NCBI RefSeq assembly: GCF_001591265.1
Contig: NZ_BCUL01000004.1
Coordinates: forward strand, 101,455-165,454
Source of the DNA: Moraxella atlantae NBRC 14588
GTDB taxonomy: Bacteria; Pseudomonadota; Gammaproteobacteria; Pseudomonadales; Moraxellaceae
DNA length: 64,000 nt
Direction of reading: 5' to 3'
The position numbers and the translations under genes are program-made. Positions 27,987 through 37,156 of the stretch are shown in pieces; within the stretch, counting starts at the first letter, position 1; the number at the start of each line of letters is the position of its first letter. The notes under the pieces are model-generated. The model saw nothing but the letters and a program-made list of their open reading frames with translations, made no database searches and was not told the origin of the DNA.

Positions 27987-29354
27987 TTAGGGCGCGATTT
28001 TTTGCAGCAAGGCATAATAAAACCCATCGCCACCGTTGGGATCAAGTGGCAAGCACTGATATCCCACGCTAACCGCCAGCTGATTGGGCAACTTTAAGTC
28101 AAAAGGCACCACGTGCGCGTCATGGTGATGTTGCAAGAAGCTGCCGATTTGCTGTTCATTTTCGGCTTGCAACAGTGAGCAAGTCACATACAGCAAATAA
28201 CCATCGGGGCTAAGTTGTTGCCAAATGTTGTGTAAAATCGCCGCCTGTAGGGCAACGGTTTGGGTAACATCATCTGGTTGGCGCAGCAATGCGATGTCAG
28301 GATGGCGACGAATCACACCCGTCGCGGTACAAGGTGCATCAAGCAAAATAGCATCGTATTGCCCTTGTTTAAAAGCAGTGGCATCGGCAACTACAGTCTG
28401 TAACACATCAATATTGGTTAAATTTAGACGCGCGACGTTATTTTGTAGACGTTGTAAACGGCTAGGTTCATTGTCTAGTGCGGTCAGATGTTTCACGTGA
28501 AACTTTTTATTGATATTGCTGAGTTCTAATAAATGCGCGGTTTTGCCACCCGGTGCGGCGCAAGCATCCAAAATATTTAAGCCGTTTGCTTGCTTGTGGC
28601 TAAAGTCACACGCTGCCAATAAATAGCCTGCAATTTGCGCGTGTAAATCCTGTACGCTGACCCAACCATCGGCAAAGTGCGGTAAATCTTGGATTTTGAT
28701 TTTATTAACCAACCGAATCGCTTGGGTATCCGCCAAACCAATGGGTGTGATCTCATGTGCAATATTGCGTTTTGTCAGTAGTGCGCTGTAATTGGCAATG
28801 TCCGTACGTTGGTGATTGACACGTAAAAAAATCGGCGCAGGCTGGCGCAACGCTTGCCCCAGCGCGTTGTAATGCTCTGCCCAATCTTGTTTGAACTGTT
28901 TTGCCAACCAATTGGGCAAACTGTGGTGCTGATTAACTTTTTTGGCATATTTAGCGGCCGATTTTTGTACTTTGCGCAAAATTGCATTGACAAAGCCTGT
29001 GGCACGTGCGCCATCTAACGTTTTTAATGCCTCAAGCGTGCTATTCACTGCGGCATAATCGGGTGTATCAAGATACAACAGCTGGTACAGCCCAATATGC
29101 AGCGCGGCAATAACCTGCGGATCTTCGACAGAGCGCGTGGCAAGGCTTTCGATAATACGGCTTAGTGCCCACCACTGGCGCAGCGTGCCGTATAGCAGCT
29201 CGTGGCTAAACGCGCGGTTTGACTCATCGATTGTGGCGAATAAGGCGGGCGTCAGACTGCTTAGCGATGCACCCTGCTGAATTTGGGCTAATACGTAGAT
29301 GACCTGTGCGCGTGGGTCACGTAGATGGGCGAGCTGCAAGACGTGGTCACTCAT
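27987..29354 (-). CDS. rsmB: 16S rRNA (cytosine-967-C5)-methyltransferase RsmB
   Basis: A 455-residue protein with an N-terminal NusB-like helical domain and a C-terminal SAM-dependent methyltransferase. The motif DACAAPGGKTAHLLEL, the DAPCTATGVIRRHPD loop and the catalytic VTCSLLQAENE Cys are present. It overlaps fmt by 4 bases (ATGA), so translation is coupled. A parS-like palindrome lies in the coding sequence at 28489. Confidence 0.95.
   Translation of the reverse strand: MSDHVLQLAHLRDPRAQVIYVLAQIQQGASLSSLTPALFATIDESNRAFSHELLYGTLRQWWALSRIIESLATRSVEDPQVIAALHIGLYQLLYLDTPDYAAVNSTLEALKTLDGARATGFVNAILRKVQKSAAKYAKKVNQHHSLPNWLAKQFKQDWAEHYNALGQALRQPAPIFLRVNHQRTDIANYSALLTKRNIAHEITPIGLADTQAIRLVNKIKIQDLPHFADGWVSVQDLHAQIAGYLLAACDFSHKQANGLNILDACAAPGGKTAHLLELSNINKKFHVKHLTALDNEPSRLQRLQNNVARLNLTNIDVLQTVVADATAFKQGQYDAILLDAPCTATGVIRRHPDIALLRQPDDVTQTVALQAAILHNIWQQLSPDGYLLYVTCSLLQAENEQQIGSFLQHHHDAHVVPFDLKLPNQLAVSVGYQCLPLDPNGGDGFYYALLQKIAP
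28489..28504. repeat. parS-like site 5 (inside rsmB)
   Basis: TGTTTCACGTGAAACT: 15 of 16 positions of parS. Confidence 0.8.
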
Positions 29355-30349
29355 GCTAGACGCTCGCCAATCTGCAGTTTATGACCTGCATGAATTTGGG
29401 CGGCACTCAAGGGCTTGCCGCCTGCCCACTGCAGTTGGGTCAAGTCAAGGATTTGTGGTTTTGATGTGCCACAGATGACTTGGATCGCTTGGTTATCTAT
29501 TGCAATCACGGTGCCTACAGGTTGCTCGTTTGGCGCGTCGGCAAACGGTGCAGGCGCGCAGGCCAATACCTTCACGCGTGTGTCGTTGTGCTCGGTATAG
29601 GCGTTAAGCGCGCGGATTTGACGGTCAATATCTGCCACATCTTGCTGCCAGTTGATGCGTCCTTCAGTACTACTGATTTTATCGGCGTAGTTGGCTTGGC
29701 TATCGTCTTGCACTTGGGCGTGCTGCTGATAGTTCGGTAAATCTTGTAGCACGGTGACCAGCGCTTGCCCGCCAAGCTGAGCCAATTCATCATGTAAGCT
29801 TGCTGTGGTTGTGGTGGGTGTGATGGGGCAAGCGACTTGATACAGTATATCGCCTGTATCCAGCCCTGCCGCCATTTGCATGATGGTAATCCCTGTTTGG
29901 TCATCGCCTGCCAAGATTGCGCGCTGAATAGGAGCTGCACCACGCCAACGTGGCAACAGTGAGGCATGCACGTTGATGCAGCCAAATTTGGGCAAAGCAA
30001 GCACGCCTTTGGGCAAAATCAAACCATAAGCCGCCACTATCATGACATCAGGTTGGTAGGCTGCCAATGTTTCACGTGAAACCATACCAAGCTCATGCTT
30101 TAGGCTAAAGCTTTTGGGCTGCTCAACGGCCAAGCCGTATTGCAATGCCAGTTGCTTGACAGGCGATGCACGTAGCTGCTGCCCACGTCCTGCCTTGCGG
30201 TCTGGCTGGGTATAGACGGCTACCACTTGCACTTGATCAGGCGGCATGGCCAACAACGCCGCTAAGCTTGCAGCGGCAAAATCAGGCGTGCCAGCAAACA
30301 CCACGCGCAAGGGATGATTTAAGTGAGAATTGGTTTGGAATAAAGTCAT
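29351..30349 (-). CDS. fmt: methionyl-tRNA formyltransferase
   Basis: A 332-residue enzyme that formylates initiator Met-tRNA. It has the N-terminal VVFAGTPDFAAASL, the catalytic HASLLPRWRGAAPIQ (with Asn/His), the folate loop and a C-terminal OB-like domain. Usually def precedes fmt; here the upstream 350 bases contain no def and then a tnpB element, so the operon is fmt-rsmB only. A parS-like site lies in the gene at 30068. Confidence 0.95.
   Translation of the reverse strand: MTLFQTNSHLNHPLRVVFAGTPDFAAASLAALLAMPPDQVQVVAVYTQPDRKAGRGQQLRASPVKQLALQYGLAVEQPKSFSLKHELGMVSRETLAAYQPDVMIVAAYGLILPKGVLALPKFGCINVHASLLPRWRGAAPIQRAILAGDDQTGITIMQMAAGLDTGDILYQVACPITPTTTTASLHDELAQLGGQALVTVLQDLPNYQQHAQVQDDSQANYADKISSTEGRINWQQDVADIDRQIRALNAYTEHNDTRVKVLACAPAPFADAPNEQPVGTVIAIDNQAIQVICGTSKPQILDLTQLQWAGGKPLSAAQIHAGHKLQIGERLA
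30068..30083. repeat. parS-like site 6 (inside fmt)
   Basis: TGTTTCACGTGAAACC: 15 of 16 positions of parS. Confidence 0.8.
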
Positions 30350-30610
30350 GGGGTTGGGTCTGTGCTTTGAACCGTTGTTACTATTTGATATGCCACTATG
30401 AATATACTTCTATTATAGTCACAATTTGGTGCAGACGCTAATTTATGAGCAGTACTTGCACAAAGCTTGTTGCGTAAAACGCTGACACAAGTTAGATTGT
30501 TGGCACGGATAAGAATTGTTATAATCGCTTGTCGATTGCAGCTGAACATCGTTCAGCCAATTCTATGCTGATTTTTAGCACCGTGCTGCGCCTGCCCACA
30601 CCCCATTTAT

Positions 30611-31831
30611 CCTCCGTTGCCGTAAACCTGCGACTTTAGGCGGTGGATATAAGGCAACTTTGAAACCATGCTTACACACAGAAACTTGTTAAATAGGTTA
30701 AACTAACCCCATGAAAACCCTCAAGCTACGCATAAAAGACAAACACACAGACCAACTAAACCGCCTAAGCGGTTTGGTCAATTTTGTGTGGAACTATGTC
30801 AATGACTTGAGTTTTAAATACCTACAACGTACTGGTAAATTCTTTAGTGCCTATGACCTAAACGAATACACCAAAGGTAGCGGTGAATTCCTTGGCTTGC
30901 ACTCTCAAACCATACAAGCCATTAACGAAACCCATGCCAAATCGCGACGCCAATTCAAAAAGGCTAAACTATCATGGCGAACCAACAACCCAAAGGCAAA
31001 GCGTAAAAGCCTAGGTTGGATTCCATTTAAGCAATCCGCAGTCAAATTACTGGCTACCCATCAGACGGGTAAAAAAGGCTTAAAATCAACCTTACAGCTT
31101 AGTTTAGCCAAAGGGCAAAAGCTAATTATAGACCTATGGGATAGCTACAATCTTAGCCTATATCAAATAAACACCCTTGAGGTCGTCCAAGACAGCCGTA
31201 ACCGTTGGTATGCCTGTATCACCGTCAAAGAATACCCAAAACAGCGATGTGGAACAGGTAGTGTCGGCATAGACTTAGGCTTAAAAGACAGTGCCACCGC
31301 CTCAAACGGCGATAAACTGCAAATCAAACAAACACAGGCATGGGCTAAAAAATTGGGTATCGCCCAACGTGCCAAAAATAAACAACGTGTCAAAGCGATT
31401 CATGCCAAAATCAAAAACACACGCCAAGACCTCATCCACAAATTCACCACAGGGCTAGTTAAAAACAATGCCCTAATCGTGGTCGGTGATGTTAAAACCA
31501 GTCAATTTAGCAGTAAAAAAGGCAAACTAGCCAAATCGGTTTACGATGCAGGTTGGTTTGAACTCAAACGCCAACTGACCTACAAATGCAAGCATGCAGG
31601 TTGCCGTTTTGAAATCGTCAATGAGAAATACACTACCCAAACTTGTTCGTGCTGTGGCGATATGTCCAGTAGTCCGAAAGGTAGCGCAGGTTTGCGAATA
31701 AGAGAATGGACTTGTGCAAAGTGTGGCACACGGCATGATAGAGATATTAACGCCAGTAAGAACATTCTTGCGGTCGGGCTTGACCGTCTTGTAGAAGGAA
31801 TCCCCTCACTTTAGGGAGGGGAGGAAGTCAA
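30611..31831 (+). mobile_element. stand-alone tnpB element (IS1341-type, IS605 family)
   Basis: About 1221 bases with a TTTAT flank at 30606-30610, a left end of CGTTGCCG plus hairpin, a single tnpB gene and a right end with the CCCCTC/GAGGGG hairpin and the terminal GGAAGTCAA. No tnpA is present, so movement would need a Y1 transposase in trans; the only tnpA in the window is broken. It separates fmt from the hybrid kinase gene, whose ATG is only 19 bases beyond the element. Confidence 0.9.
30711..31814 (+). CDS. tnpB: TnpB (IS605 OrfB) RNA-guided nuclease-like protein
   Basis: A 367-residue OrfB/TnpB protein. The N-terminal helix-turn-helix/wedge region (MKTLKLRIKDKHTDQLNRL) is followed by RuvC-I (SVGIDLGLKDSATAS), RuvC-II (ALIVVGDVKTSQF), a four-Cys zinc finger (CSCCGDM...CAKCG) and RuvC-III (HDRDINASKNIL). 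The usual RuvC-II Glu position is Gly here; a Glu in VNEKYTTQTCS nearby may replace it, as in divergent TnpB clades (inference). No frameshift or stop is seen. TnpB proteins use an RNA from the element's right end to cut the empty donor site. The omega RNA is expected to overlap the 3' end of this gene. Confidence 0.9.
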   Translation: MKTLKLRIKDKHTDQLNRLSGLVNFVWNYVNDLSFKYLQRTGKFFSAYDLNEYTKGSGEFLGLHSQTIQAINETHAKSRRQFKKAKLSWRTNNPKAKRKSLGWIPFKQSAVKLLATHQTGKKGLKSTLQLSLAKGQKLIIDLWDSYNLSLYQINTLEVVQDSRNRWYACITVKEYPKQRCGTGSVGIDLGLKDSATASNGDKLQIKQTQAWAKKLGIAQRAKNKQRVKAIHAKIKNTRQDLIHKFTTGLVKNNALIVVGDVKTSQFSSKKGKLAKSVYDAGWFELKRQLTYKCKHAGCRFEIVNEKYTTQTCSCCGDMSSSPKGSAGLRIREWTCAKCGTRHDRDINASKNILAVGLDRLVEGIPSL

Positions 31832-31847
31832 TACGCATTATCACGCC
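31720..31847 (+). ncRNA. predicted omega/reRNA region of the tnpB element, with guide in the flank
   Basis: Known TnpB systems make a guide RNA from the tnpB 3' end through the right end into the flank. Here the region contains the CGGTC/GACCG hairpin (31770-31785) and the CCCCTC/GAGGGG hairpin just before the element end at 31831. The first 16 flank bases (31832-31847) would be the guide. The 5' boundary is a guess; there is no direct evidence of transcription. Confidence 0.45.
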
Positions 31848-31850
31848 GTT

Positions 31851-34622
31851 ATGATGAACAACTGGCTACCTCGCTCGATCTTGCAGCGGCGACTTTGGCG
31901 TTGGGCGTTGGTTATTTTATTGGCGTTTGTCATCGCGCAATATGCCATGCTGTTTTGGTACGCCAAACAACGCCAACGTTTGGCAACACAAGCGTTTTTG
32001 CAAAATGTAACGCATGAAATCAATGAGCGCACCAGTCGCTTGCTGCAAGGGCAACGTTTGCAATCTTGGCAAGATGTGCGCCTAAGTTTGATCACCTCGT
32101 CGATGATTGAGGCGTATCAGATCACGATTTTTGCGCCAGATGGGCAAATTTTCATCATTACCAATGATGCACAAAGCTTGGGTTATAGCAGCAGCGCGCG
32201 CTCAAATTTGCAGCATGAATTAACTATTTATCATTTAAATGGCTTTGAGAGCTGGTTAAGCCTTGATCGCGGCTACTCTGCGTACATTGGTGGCACGTAT
32301 CAGCCAATTTTGCGCCATTTGCTATCGCCATTGTATCTTGTACCGTTTGTTTTGATGGTGTTGGTACTGCTGTGGCTGGCTTATCACTTGCGTTTGCGTG
32401 CTGAGGCATGGAATTCGATCTTGGCATATGCCGATCGGGCAAGTTTGGGGCAAAATCGCACGTATCAGCCGCTGACGGGTCATGCCATGCGCTATACGGA
32501 TTTGCGTAAGCTTGGGCAGCTGATCAACCGTAATGCCTATCGCATCGAGCGTTATCGTCATCAATTGGCGATTTTGGACTATAGACAAGCCCATTTGGTC
32601 GATAACGCACCTGTCAGTTTGTTTTTGACCAACCGCCGTGGGCAGATCACATATTTTAATGATCAATTTGCCCAGACGTTTGGCATTTCGTTTAACAAAA
32701 GCGTGACCTATATGCTCAGCGATTTTGTCTTTGGTACAGACAAGATCACCCAGCAGCATTTGGCAGAGCTCAGCGAGCATCCAGCGCGTGTGAGCCTTGC
32801 GGTCACCAACTTGCAAGGCGATCAACATTTTGCGTTGCAGCTTAAGCCATTTTATAACCGCTTTGGCAAATTGGCAGGTTTTAGCGGTGCTTTGCTTGGT
32901 GTATCAGATTATCACAGCAAACTTATGCACGCCGCGCAGGTCAATAAACAGCTGACCGACCGTATTGATGAAATCAACAAGCTATGGGCAGAGATGAGTC
33001 ATGAGCTACGCACGCCGCTGACTGGCACGCTTGGCATATTGGATTTGCTACTGGAAAACAAAACCAAACTCGATGGCGAACAAGCCGATACACTAGCCAC
33101 CATGCAGCAGTCGGTACAAATGATGCTGCAACTGCTCAATGACATGCTCGATGCTGCCAAACTCAATGCAGGCAAATTACAAACCAACATTGACTACGTG
33201 GATTTGGTGCAGCTGGTGCGCCAAGTCGCCGAACTGATGCTTAGCCGTGCCAAGCAGCAAAAAATTCAGCTGTATGTGTTTTTTGACCCACAAGTGCCGC
33301 ACTTTATCGACACCGATGGCGGACAGCTGCGGCAAATTTTACTCAACTTGCTTTCAAATGCGATTAAATTTACCCAACAAGGCTACGTGGCAATTTTGAT
33401 TGACAGCGTACCGTATCATAATGCTGTCATTCAACAGCACCACCCCAAGGATAGCGACGCACCATATTGGCTGCGTATTTGCGTCAAAGATACAGGCATT
33501 GGCATCAAAGATGCTGACCAAGCCAAATTGTTTAAGTGTTTTAACCAAGCCAATGCATCGATCAGTCAGCAATTTGGTGGCACAGGTTTGGGGCTTGCGA
33601 TCTCCAATCGGTTTTCGCAGTTACTTGGTGGTTTTATTCACCTAAATAGCACATTTGGGCAAGGCAGTGAATTTCAGGTTTATTTTCCACTTAAGCGCTA
33701 CAGCCGACGCCCTGTGCTTAGCATGACGCCTGAGCATTTATCGGTGTATGTGGTGACGTTGTCGCCATTTGAGTTGGTCAATCAACGCTTGGCAGAGGTG
33801 TTTAATGGGTTTGAGATTGCCAACACCAGCTTTAGGCAGCTTAACCCAGATACGTTAGCCAAAATTCGTCAAACCAATTTAACTGGCCATCAACTCATCT
33901 TGTTGGTTGATGAGGCTTTATACCAGACGCAAACGCTTGATTTTGGCGGTTTAACTCACTGCAAAAAAATCCTGCTAAGTATGGACAAGTCCGAGCACAT
34001 CGAACCAAAACGTGCGGCACAATACGACGCGATTGTGCGTAAGCCAATCTTTTTAAACGTGCTAATCGGCGAAATCAAGCAGCTATGCCGTACGGATGAT
34101 AATATTGTGAGCAGCACCAACAAGCAGCCTGATTTACCACCGCAAGTGGCGTTTAAAGCGTTTTTGCAGCAGTGGCAAAGCCAACAATCCAGCGGCGTGT
34201 CAACCAACAATCAAACGCAAAACGCAAGCCATACCGATAAGCCAATGTTATTTCGCAGCAAAACCATTTTGGTGGCAGAAGACAACGTGTTAAACCAAAA
34301 AATCATCGAAAAACACTTAGCGATTTTGGGTTATCCATCAATCATTGCCACCAATGGTGAAGAGGCGATCGAGCAGCTAAATGCCAAACGCAACCAAATC
34401 GGGCTGATTTTGATGGACTGCCGCATGCCGATTTTAGACGGCTTGGAGGTCAGCCGTTTGATCCGTGCCCAACAAGACAGTATCCCCATCATTGCACTGA
34501 CCGCCAGTGATACGGATGATGACCGCACAGCTTGCCTACAAGCAGGCATGGACGATTTTTTGTCCAAGCCCGTCAATCGTGAAAAATTGGCGCAAATGCT
34601 GCAGCGTCACCTGTTGGCGTAA
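31851..34622 (+). CDS. membrane hybrid sensor histidine kinase (BarA/GacS-like, no HPt)
   Basis: A 923-residue hybrid kinase. There is a membrane segment near residues 17-38, a periplasmic sensor region, a second segment near 160-182, a PAS-like region (about 255-350), HisKA with His384 in MSHELRTPL, and an HATPase domain with LLNLLSNAIKFT, DTGIGI and GTGLGLAIS. A degenerate receiver-like region (about 625-745) comes before a full REC domain with Asp856 in LMDCRMPILDG. No HPt domain follows, so phosphotransfer must use a separate HPt or the receiver acts internally. The tnpB element ends 19 bases before the start and there is no good Shine-Dalgarno, so its native leader is disrupted. ATG at 31854 is an alternative start. 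Confidence 0.87.
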   Translation: MMNNWLPRSILQRRLWRWALVILLAFVIAQYAMLFWYAKQRQRLATQAFLQNVTHEINERTSRLLQGQRLQSWQDVRLSLITSSMIEAYQITIFAPDGQIFIITNDAQSLGYSSSARSNLQHELTIYHLNGFESWLSLDRGYSAYIGGTYQPILRHLLSPLYLVPFVLMVLVLLWLAYHLRLRAEAWNSILAYADRASLGQNRTYQPLTGHAMRYTDLRKLGQLINRNAYRIERYRHQLAILDYRQAHLVDNAPVSLFLTNRRGQITYFNDQFAQTFGISFNKSVTYMLSDFVFGTDKITQQHLAELSEHPARVSLAVTNLQGDQHFALQLKPFYNRFGKLAGFSGALLGVSDYHSKLMHAAQVNKQLTDRIDEINKLWAEMSHELRTPLTGTLGILDLLLENKTKLDGEQADTLATMQQSVQMMLQLLNDMLDAAKLNAGKLQTNIDYVDLVQLVRQVAELMLSRAKQQKIQLYVFFDPQVPHFIDTDGGQLRQILLNLLSNAIKFTQQGYVAILIDSVPYHNAVIQQHHPKDSDAPYWLRICVKDTGIGIKDADQAKLFKCFNQANASISQQFGGTGLGLAISNRFSQLLGGFIHLNSTFGQGSEFQVYFPLKRYSRRPVLSMTPEHLSVYVVTLSPFELVNQRLAEVFNGFEIANTSFRQLNPDTLAKIRQTNLTGHQLILLVDEALYQTQTLDFGGLTHCKKILLSMDKSEHIEPKRAAQYDAIVRKPIFLNVLIGEIKQLCRTDDNIVSSTNKQPDLPPQVAFKAFLQQWQSQQSSGVSTNNQTQNASHTDKPMLFRSKTILVAEDNVLNQKIIEKHLAILGYPSIIATNGEEAIEQLNAKRNQIGLILMDCRMPILDGLEVSRLIRAQQDSIPIIALTASDTDDDRTACLQAGMDDFLSKPVNREKLAQMLQRHLLA

Positions 34623-34644
34623 CCGCGCAAACAGGCGATTGTGG

Positions 34645-35943
34645 TTAGCTTTTGGTTTTGGTGCGCAGATTAAACGCTTTACTCACGCGCTCACCGTCAT
34701 TTAGCGTCAGATCGTAGCGCACTTGATACGCCGTGTCGGGTTGTAGCGGTGTATCTGGCATCAAGATTACTTCATTGGCGTTGAGTAGCTGGTTAGGATC
34801 ATTAGCTTTGGTTAAAACATGCATAAAGCCAACATTTTGTCCATTTTGGCTGATGCTGCCGCTAGCCGTTTGCACGGTTTTACCTTCAGGTGCAAGGATA
34901 TAAATCGGCTGTCCGATGGGTCGTTGTGCCAAATCGCGCGTGTTGCCAAATGGGTTGGGGTCTTCGTGAGTCAGCTCATACGCTGTCACCGAGCCTTCGC
35001 ATGGATAAGACAACACGCTGTTATTTACTGTTGGTGTGGCATGGGCAGGTAACGATAAGACCAATTCTAAAATACTTTGAGTATAGTAATAGGTGCGGTT
35101 GTCAATCTGCGGCTCAGGTCTTGACCACTGCACCTCAGCATAACTTACACCGACTTCATTGAACACAGGCAACACCATGCTGCGCGCATGATAAGGCGCG
35201 GCCAGTAGCCCAATCAGCATATCTTTGGCATTCGCGGCACTATCAAGGCTGGGGTAGCCGCCTGTGGTGCCAAAATTTGCCATCGCAAGGCTTTCACCAA
35301 CTACACCGCGATATGCGTCATAGCGTGTTGGGTTAGCGCGAGCGCCCAACGTGGTCGGATTAAGACGCGTGTTGACATCGTTACCACTAAAATACGGGTT
35401 TGTAATACCGCTGTTGGCAAGGGTATTGCCTTGCGTGTCTGTTAAGACCGATTCATGGTGAGCCGCGATGGGCTGGCGATTGCTTTGGCTTAGCCATGCT
35501 AAGTAATTGGCGTGGTTGGCAGCAGAGACGGTCAAATTTGGGTTAGTACGAAGCGCACCAAAACCGCAGCTTTGCCGATTGTCGCTTAGCAATTGCAAAG
35601 CAGCCTGCTGACCGCTGGCGACAATGACAGGGGTGGGATATGTAGGTGCAGCGGTAAGTGGGGTGGTTGTTTCGGTCACACTGACCGCAGGGGTGGTCGG
35701 TGTGTTCACACCCACTGGCGCAGCAGGTGTACCATCCGTGGGCGTGGTAGCTGTACCGACGGTGCTACTGGTAGCTGTGGTTGTGGTTGGTGTATTAACA
35801 GGTGGGTTGCTAGCAGCGTTTGAGACAACATCAGAGGAACTTGAGCCACCACCACCGCCACCACCACCACATGCCGCAAGGCTAAGCGCAATTGCCGTGG
35901 TTATGGCAGTTTTTAATGCAGTCCTTAAAAATATCGATCGCAT
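34645..35943 (-). CDS. CAP-domain (SCP/PR1-like) lipoprotein
   Basis: A 432-residue secreted protein. The signal sequence ends in a lipobox (LSLAAC) followed by eight glycines and four serines, then a Thr/Pro/Val-rich low-complexity linker of about 70 residues. The CAP domain (ALQLLSDNRQSCGFGAL ... GESLAMANFG ... EVGVSYAEVQ) covers about residues 110-280. A C-terminal beta-rich domain (about 330-430) resembles Ig-like or bacterial SbsA-type folds. CAP proteins are extracellular and of mostly unknown function. An upstream ATG at 35985 would add 14 residues. It converges on the hybrid kinase. Confidence 0.82.
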   Translation of the reverse strand: MRSIFLRTALKTAITTAIALSLAACGGGGGGGGSSSSDVVSNAASNPPVNTPTTTTATSSTVGTATTPTDGTPAAPVGVNTPTTPAVSVTETTTPLTAAPTYPTPVIVASGQQAALQLLSDNRQSCGFGALRTNPNLTVSAANHANYLAWLSQSNRQPIAAHHESVLTDTQGNTLANSGITNPYFSGNDVNTRLNPTTLGARANPTRYDAYRGVVGESLAMANFGTTGGYPSLDSAANAKDMLIGLLAAPYHARSMVLPVFNEVGVSYAEVQWSRPEPQIDNRTYYYTQSILELVLSLPAHATPTVNNSVLSYPCEGSVTAYELTHEDPNPFGNTRDLAQRPIGQPIYILAPEGKTVQTASGSISQNGQNVGFMHVLTKANDPNQLLNANEVILMPDTPLQPDTAYQVRYDLTLNDGERVSKAFNLRTKTKS

Positions 35944-36188
35944 CAAGGCATGGGTGGATCGATTGATAAACAATGAATGGCGCATGATATTATCCTAACA
36001 AACGGTGATGGGCACAGATAAAGCGGCGATGGGAAAACAGATTATTGTTTGGCTAAATTGATAAAGCAGTACAGAATAAAATTTTATTAAAAAATAACGT
36101 AAAATTAACCACTTGTCAATGTATATTTTAAAATAAAATTACAATTACTGTTAAAACTTCGCATGTGAAAATAATTAACCGATCAATA

Positions 36189-36851
36189 CTAGCGCATAAA
36201 ACCATGCTGTGCCAAAAACGCTTCATCAATGTCTTGTTTGATAGCAACATTGGCATGATCGCTTGATAGCAAACGTTCTAAATACCGTGCCAGTAAATCA
36301 ACCTCAATATTCACCCGTTGCCCCACACGCCATTGCCGCCCGATATTGGTGACCTCGGCAGTATGCGGAATGATATTTAGCCACACCGTATTATCCTCAA
36401 CACGATTACTGGTTAGGCTAATGCCATCCACTGTAATTGAGCCTTTGGTGGCGGCATATTTGGCAATATCATTGGGCAATTCAATGCTGACAAGCAAAGA
36501 GCGCGCATCTTGGTTTAAACTTGCGATTTGTGCCACTGCATCGACGTGCCCTGCAACGATATGCCCACCAAAGCGTGTCGTTGGTAGCATGGCTTTTTCT
36601 AGATTGACCAACGTACCAACTTGCCAATCACCCAATGTGGTTTTGGTTAGGGTTTCACGCGACACATCGACTGCGTACCAATCTGTGCCGTAATCCACCA
36701 CGGTTAAGCACACGCCGTTACTGGCGATTGAATCACCCAACTTGACATCGCCAAAATCTAACTGTGCTGCGCGAATCGTTAGGCGTAAATCACCGCCGCG
36801 CTGTTCGATACGCGCTATTTGACCCACTGTCTGGATAATGCCTGTAAACAT
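36189..36851 (-). CDS. ribE: riboflavin synthase alpha subunit
   Basis: A 220-residue enzyme that converts two lumazines to riboflavin plus a pyrimidine. It begins with the invariant MFTGIIQTVG and has two lumazine-binding repeats with GVCLTVVDY and GISLTSNRV motifs. The name ribC is also used in some genera. It is downstream of ribD on the same strand across an unusually long spacer (443 bases) with DnaA boxes and parS-like sites. Confidence 0.95.
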   Translation of the reverse strand: MFTGIIQTVGQIARIEQRGGDLRLTIRAAQLDFGDVKLGDSIASNGVCLTVVDYGTDWYAVDVSRETLTKTTLGDWQVGTLVNLEKAMLPTTRFGGHIVAGHVDAVAQIASLNQDARSLLVSIELPNDIAKYAATKGSITVDGISLTSNRVEDNTVWLNIIPHTAEVTNIGRQWRVGQRVNIEVDLLARYLERLLSSDHANVAIKQDIDEAFLAQHGFMR

Positions 36852-37073
36852 AGCGTAGCTCCTTGGTGTCTGATTTTATCTATGACTACTATTAAGCCAA
36901 ATGATATAAAAGCTTTTTAAATGAGCCCATTTGATTTGATTTTTTAGTGTTCAATGCTAATCATTAAGCCCATGTAATTTGTGGATAACTTTATCTACTA
37001 CAAAAAATTTGGCTAGCGTGAAAAAGTTATCCACCATGATGCTGCGCTTGATAAATCTTTTGACCAGATGATA

Positions 37074-37089
37074 TGTTTCATGTGAAACC
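37074..37089. repeat. parS-like site 7 (CATGTG core)
   Basis: TGTTTCATGTGAAACC: parS arms with a T in place of the central C. Confidence 0.5.
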
Positions 37090-37140
37090 TATATATATCT
37101 AGGCTTTTTATGCGCAATTCGGCTAGGATATTTATTAAAA

Positions 37141-37156
37141 TGTTTCATGTGAAACA
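37141..37156. repeat. parS-like site 8 (CATGTG core)
   Basis: TGTTTCATGTGAAACA: one change from perfect parS, in the core; immediately next to the DnaA box at 37158. Confidence 0.6.
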
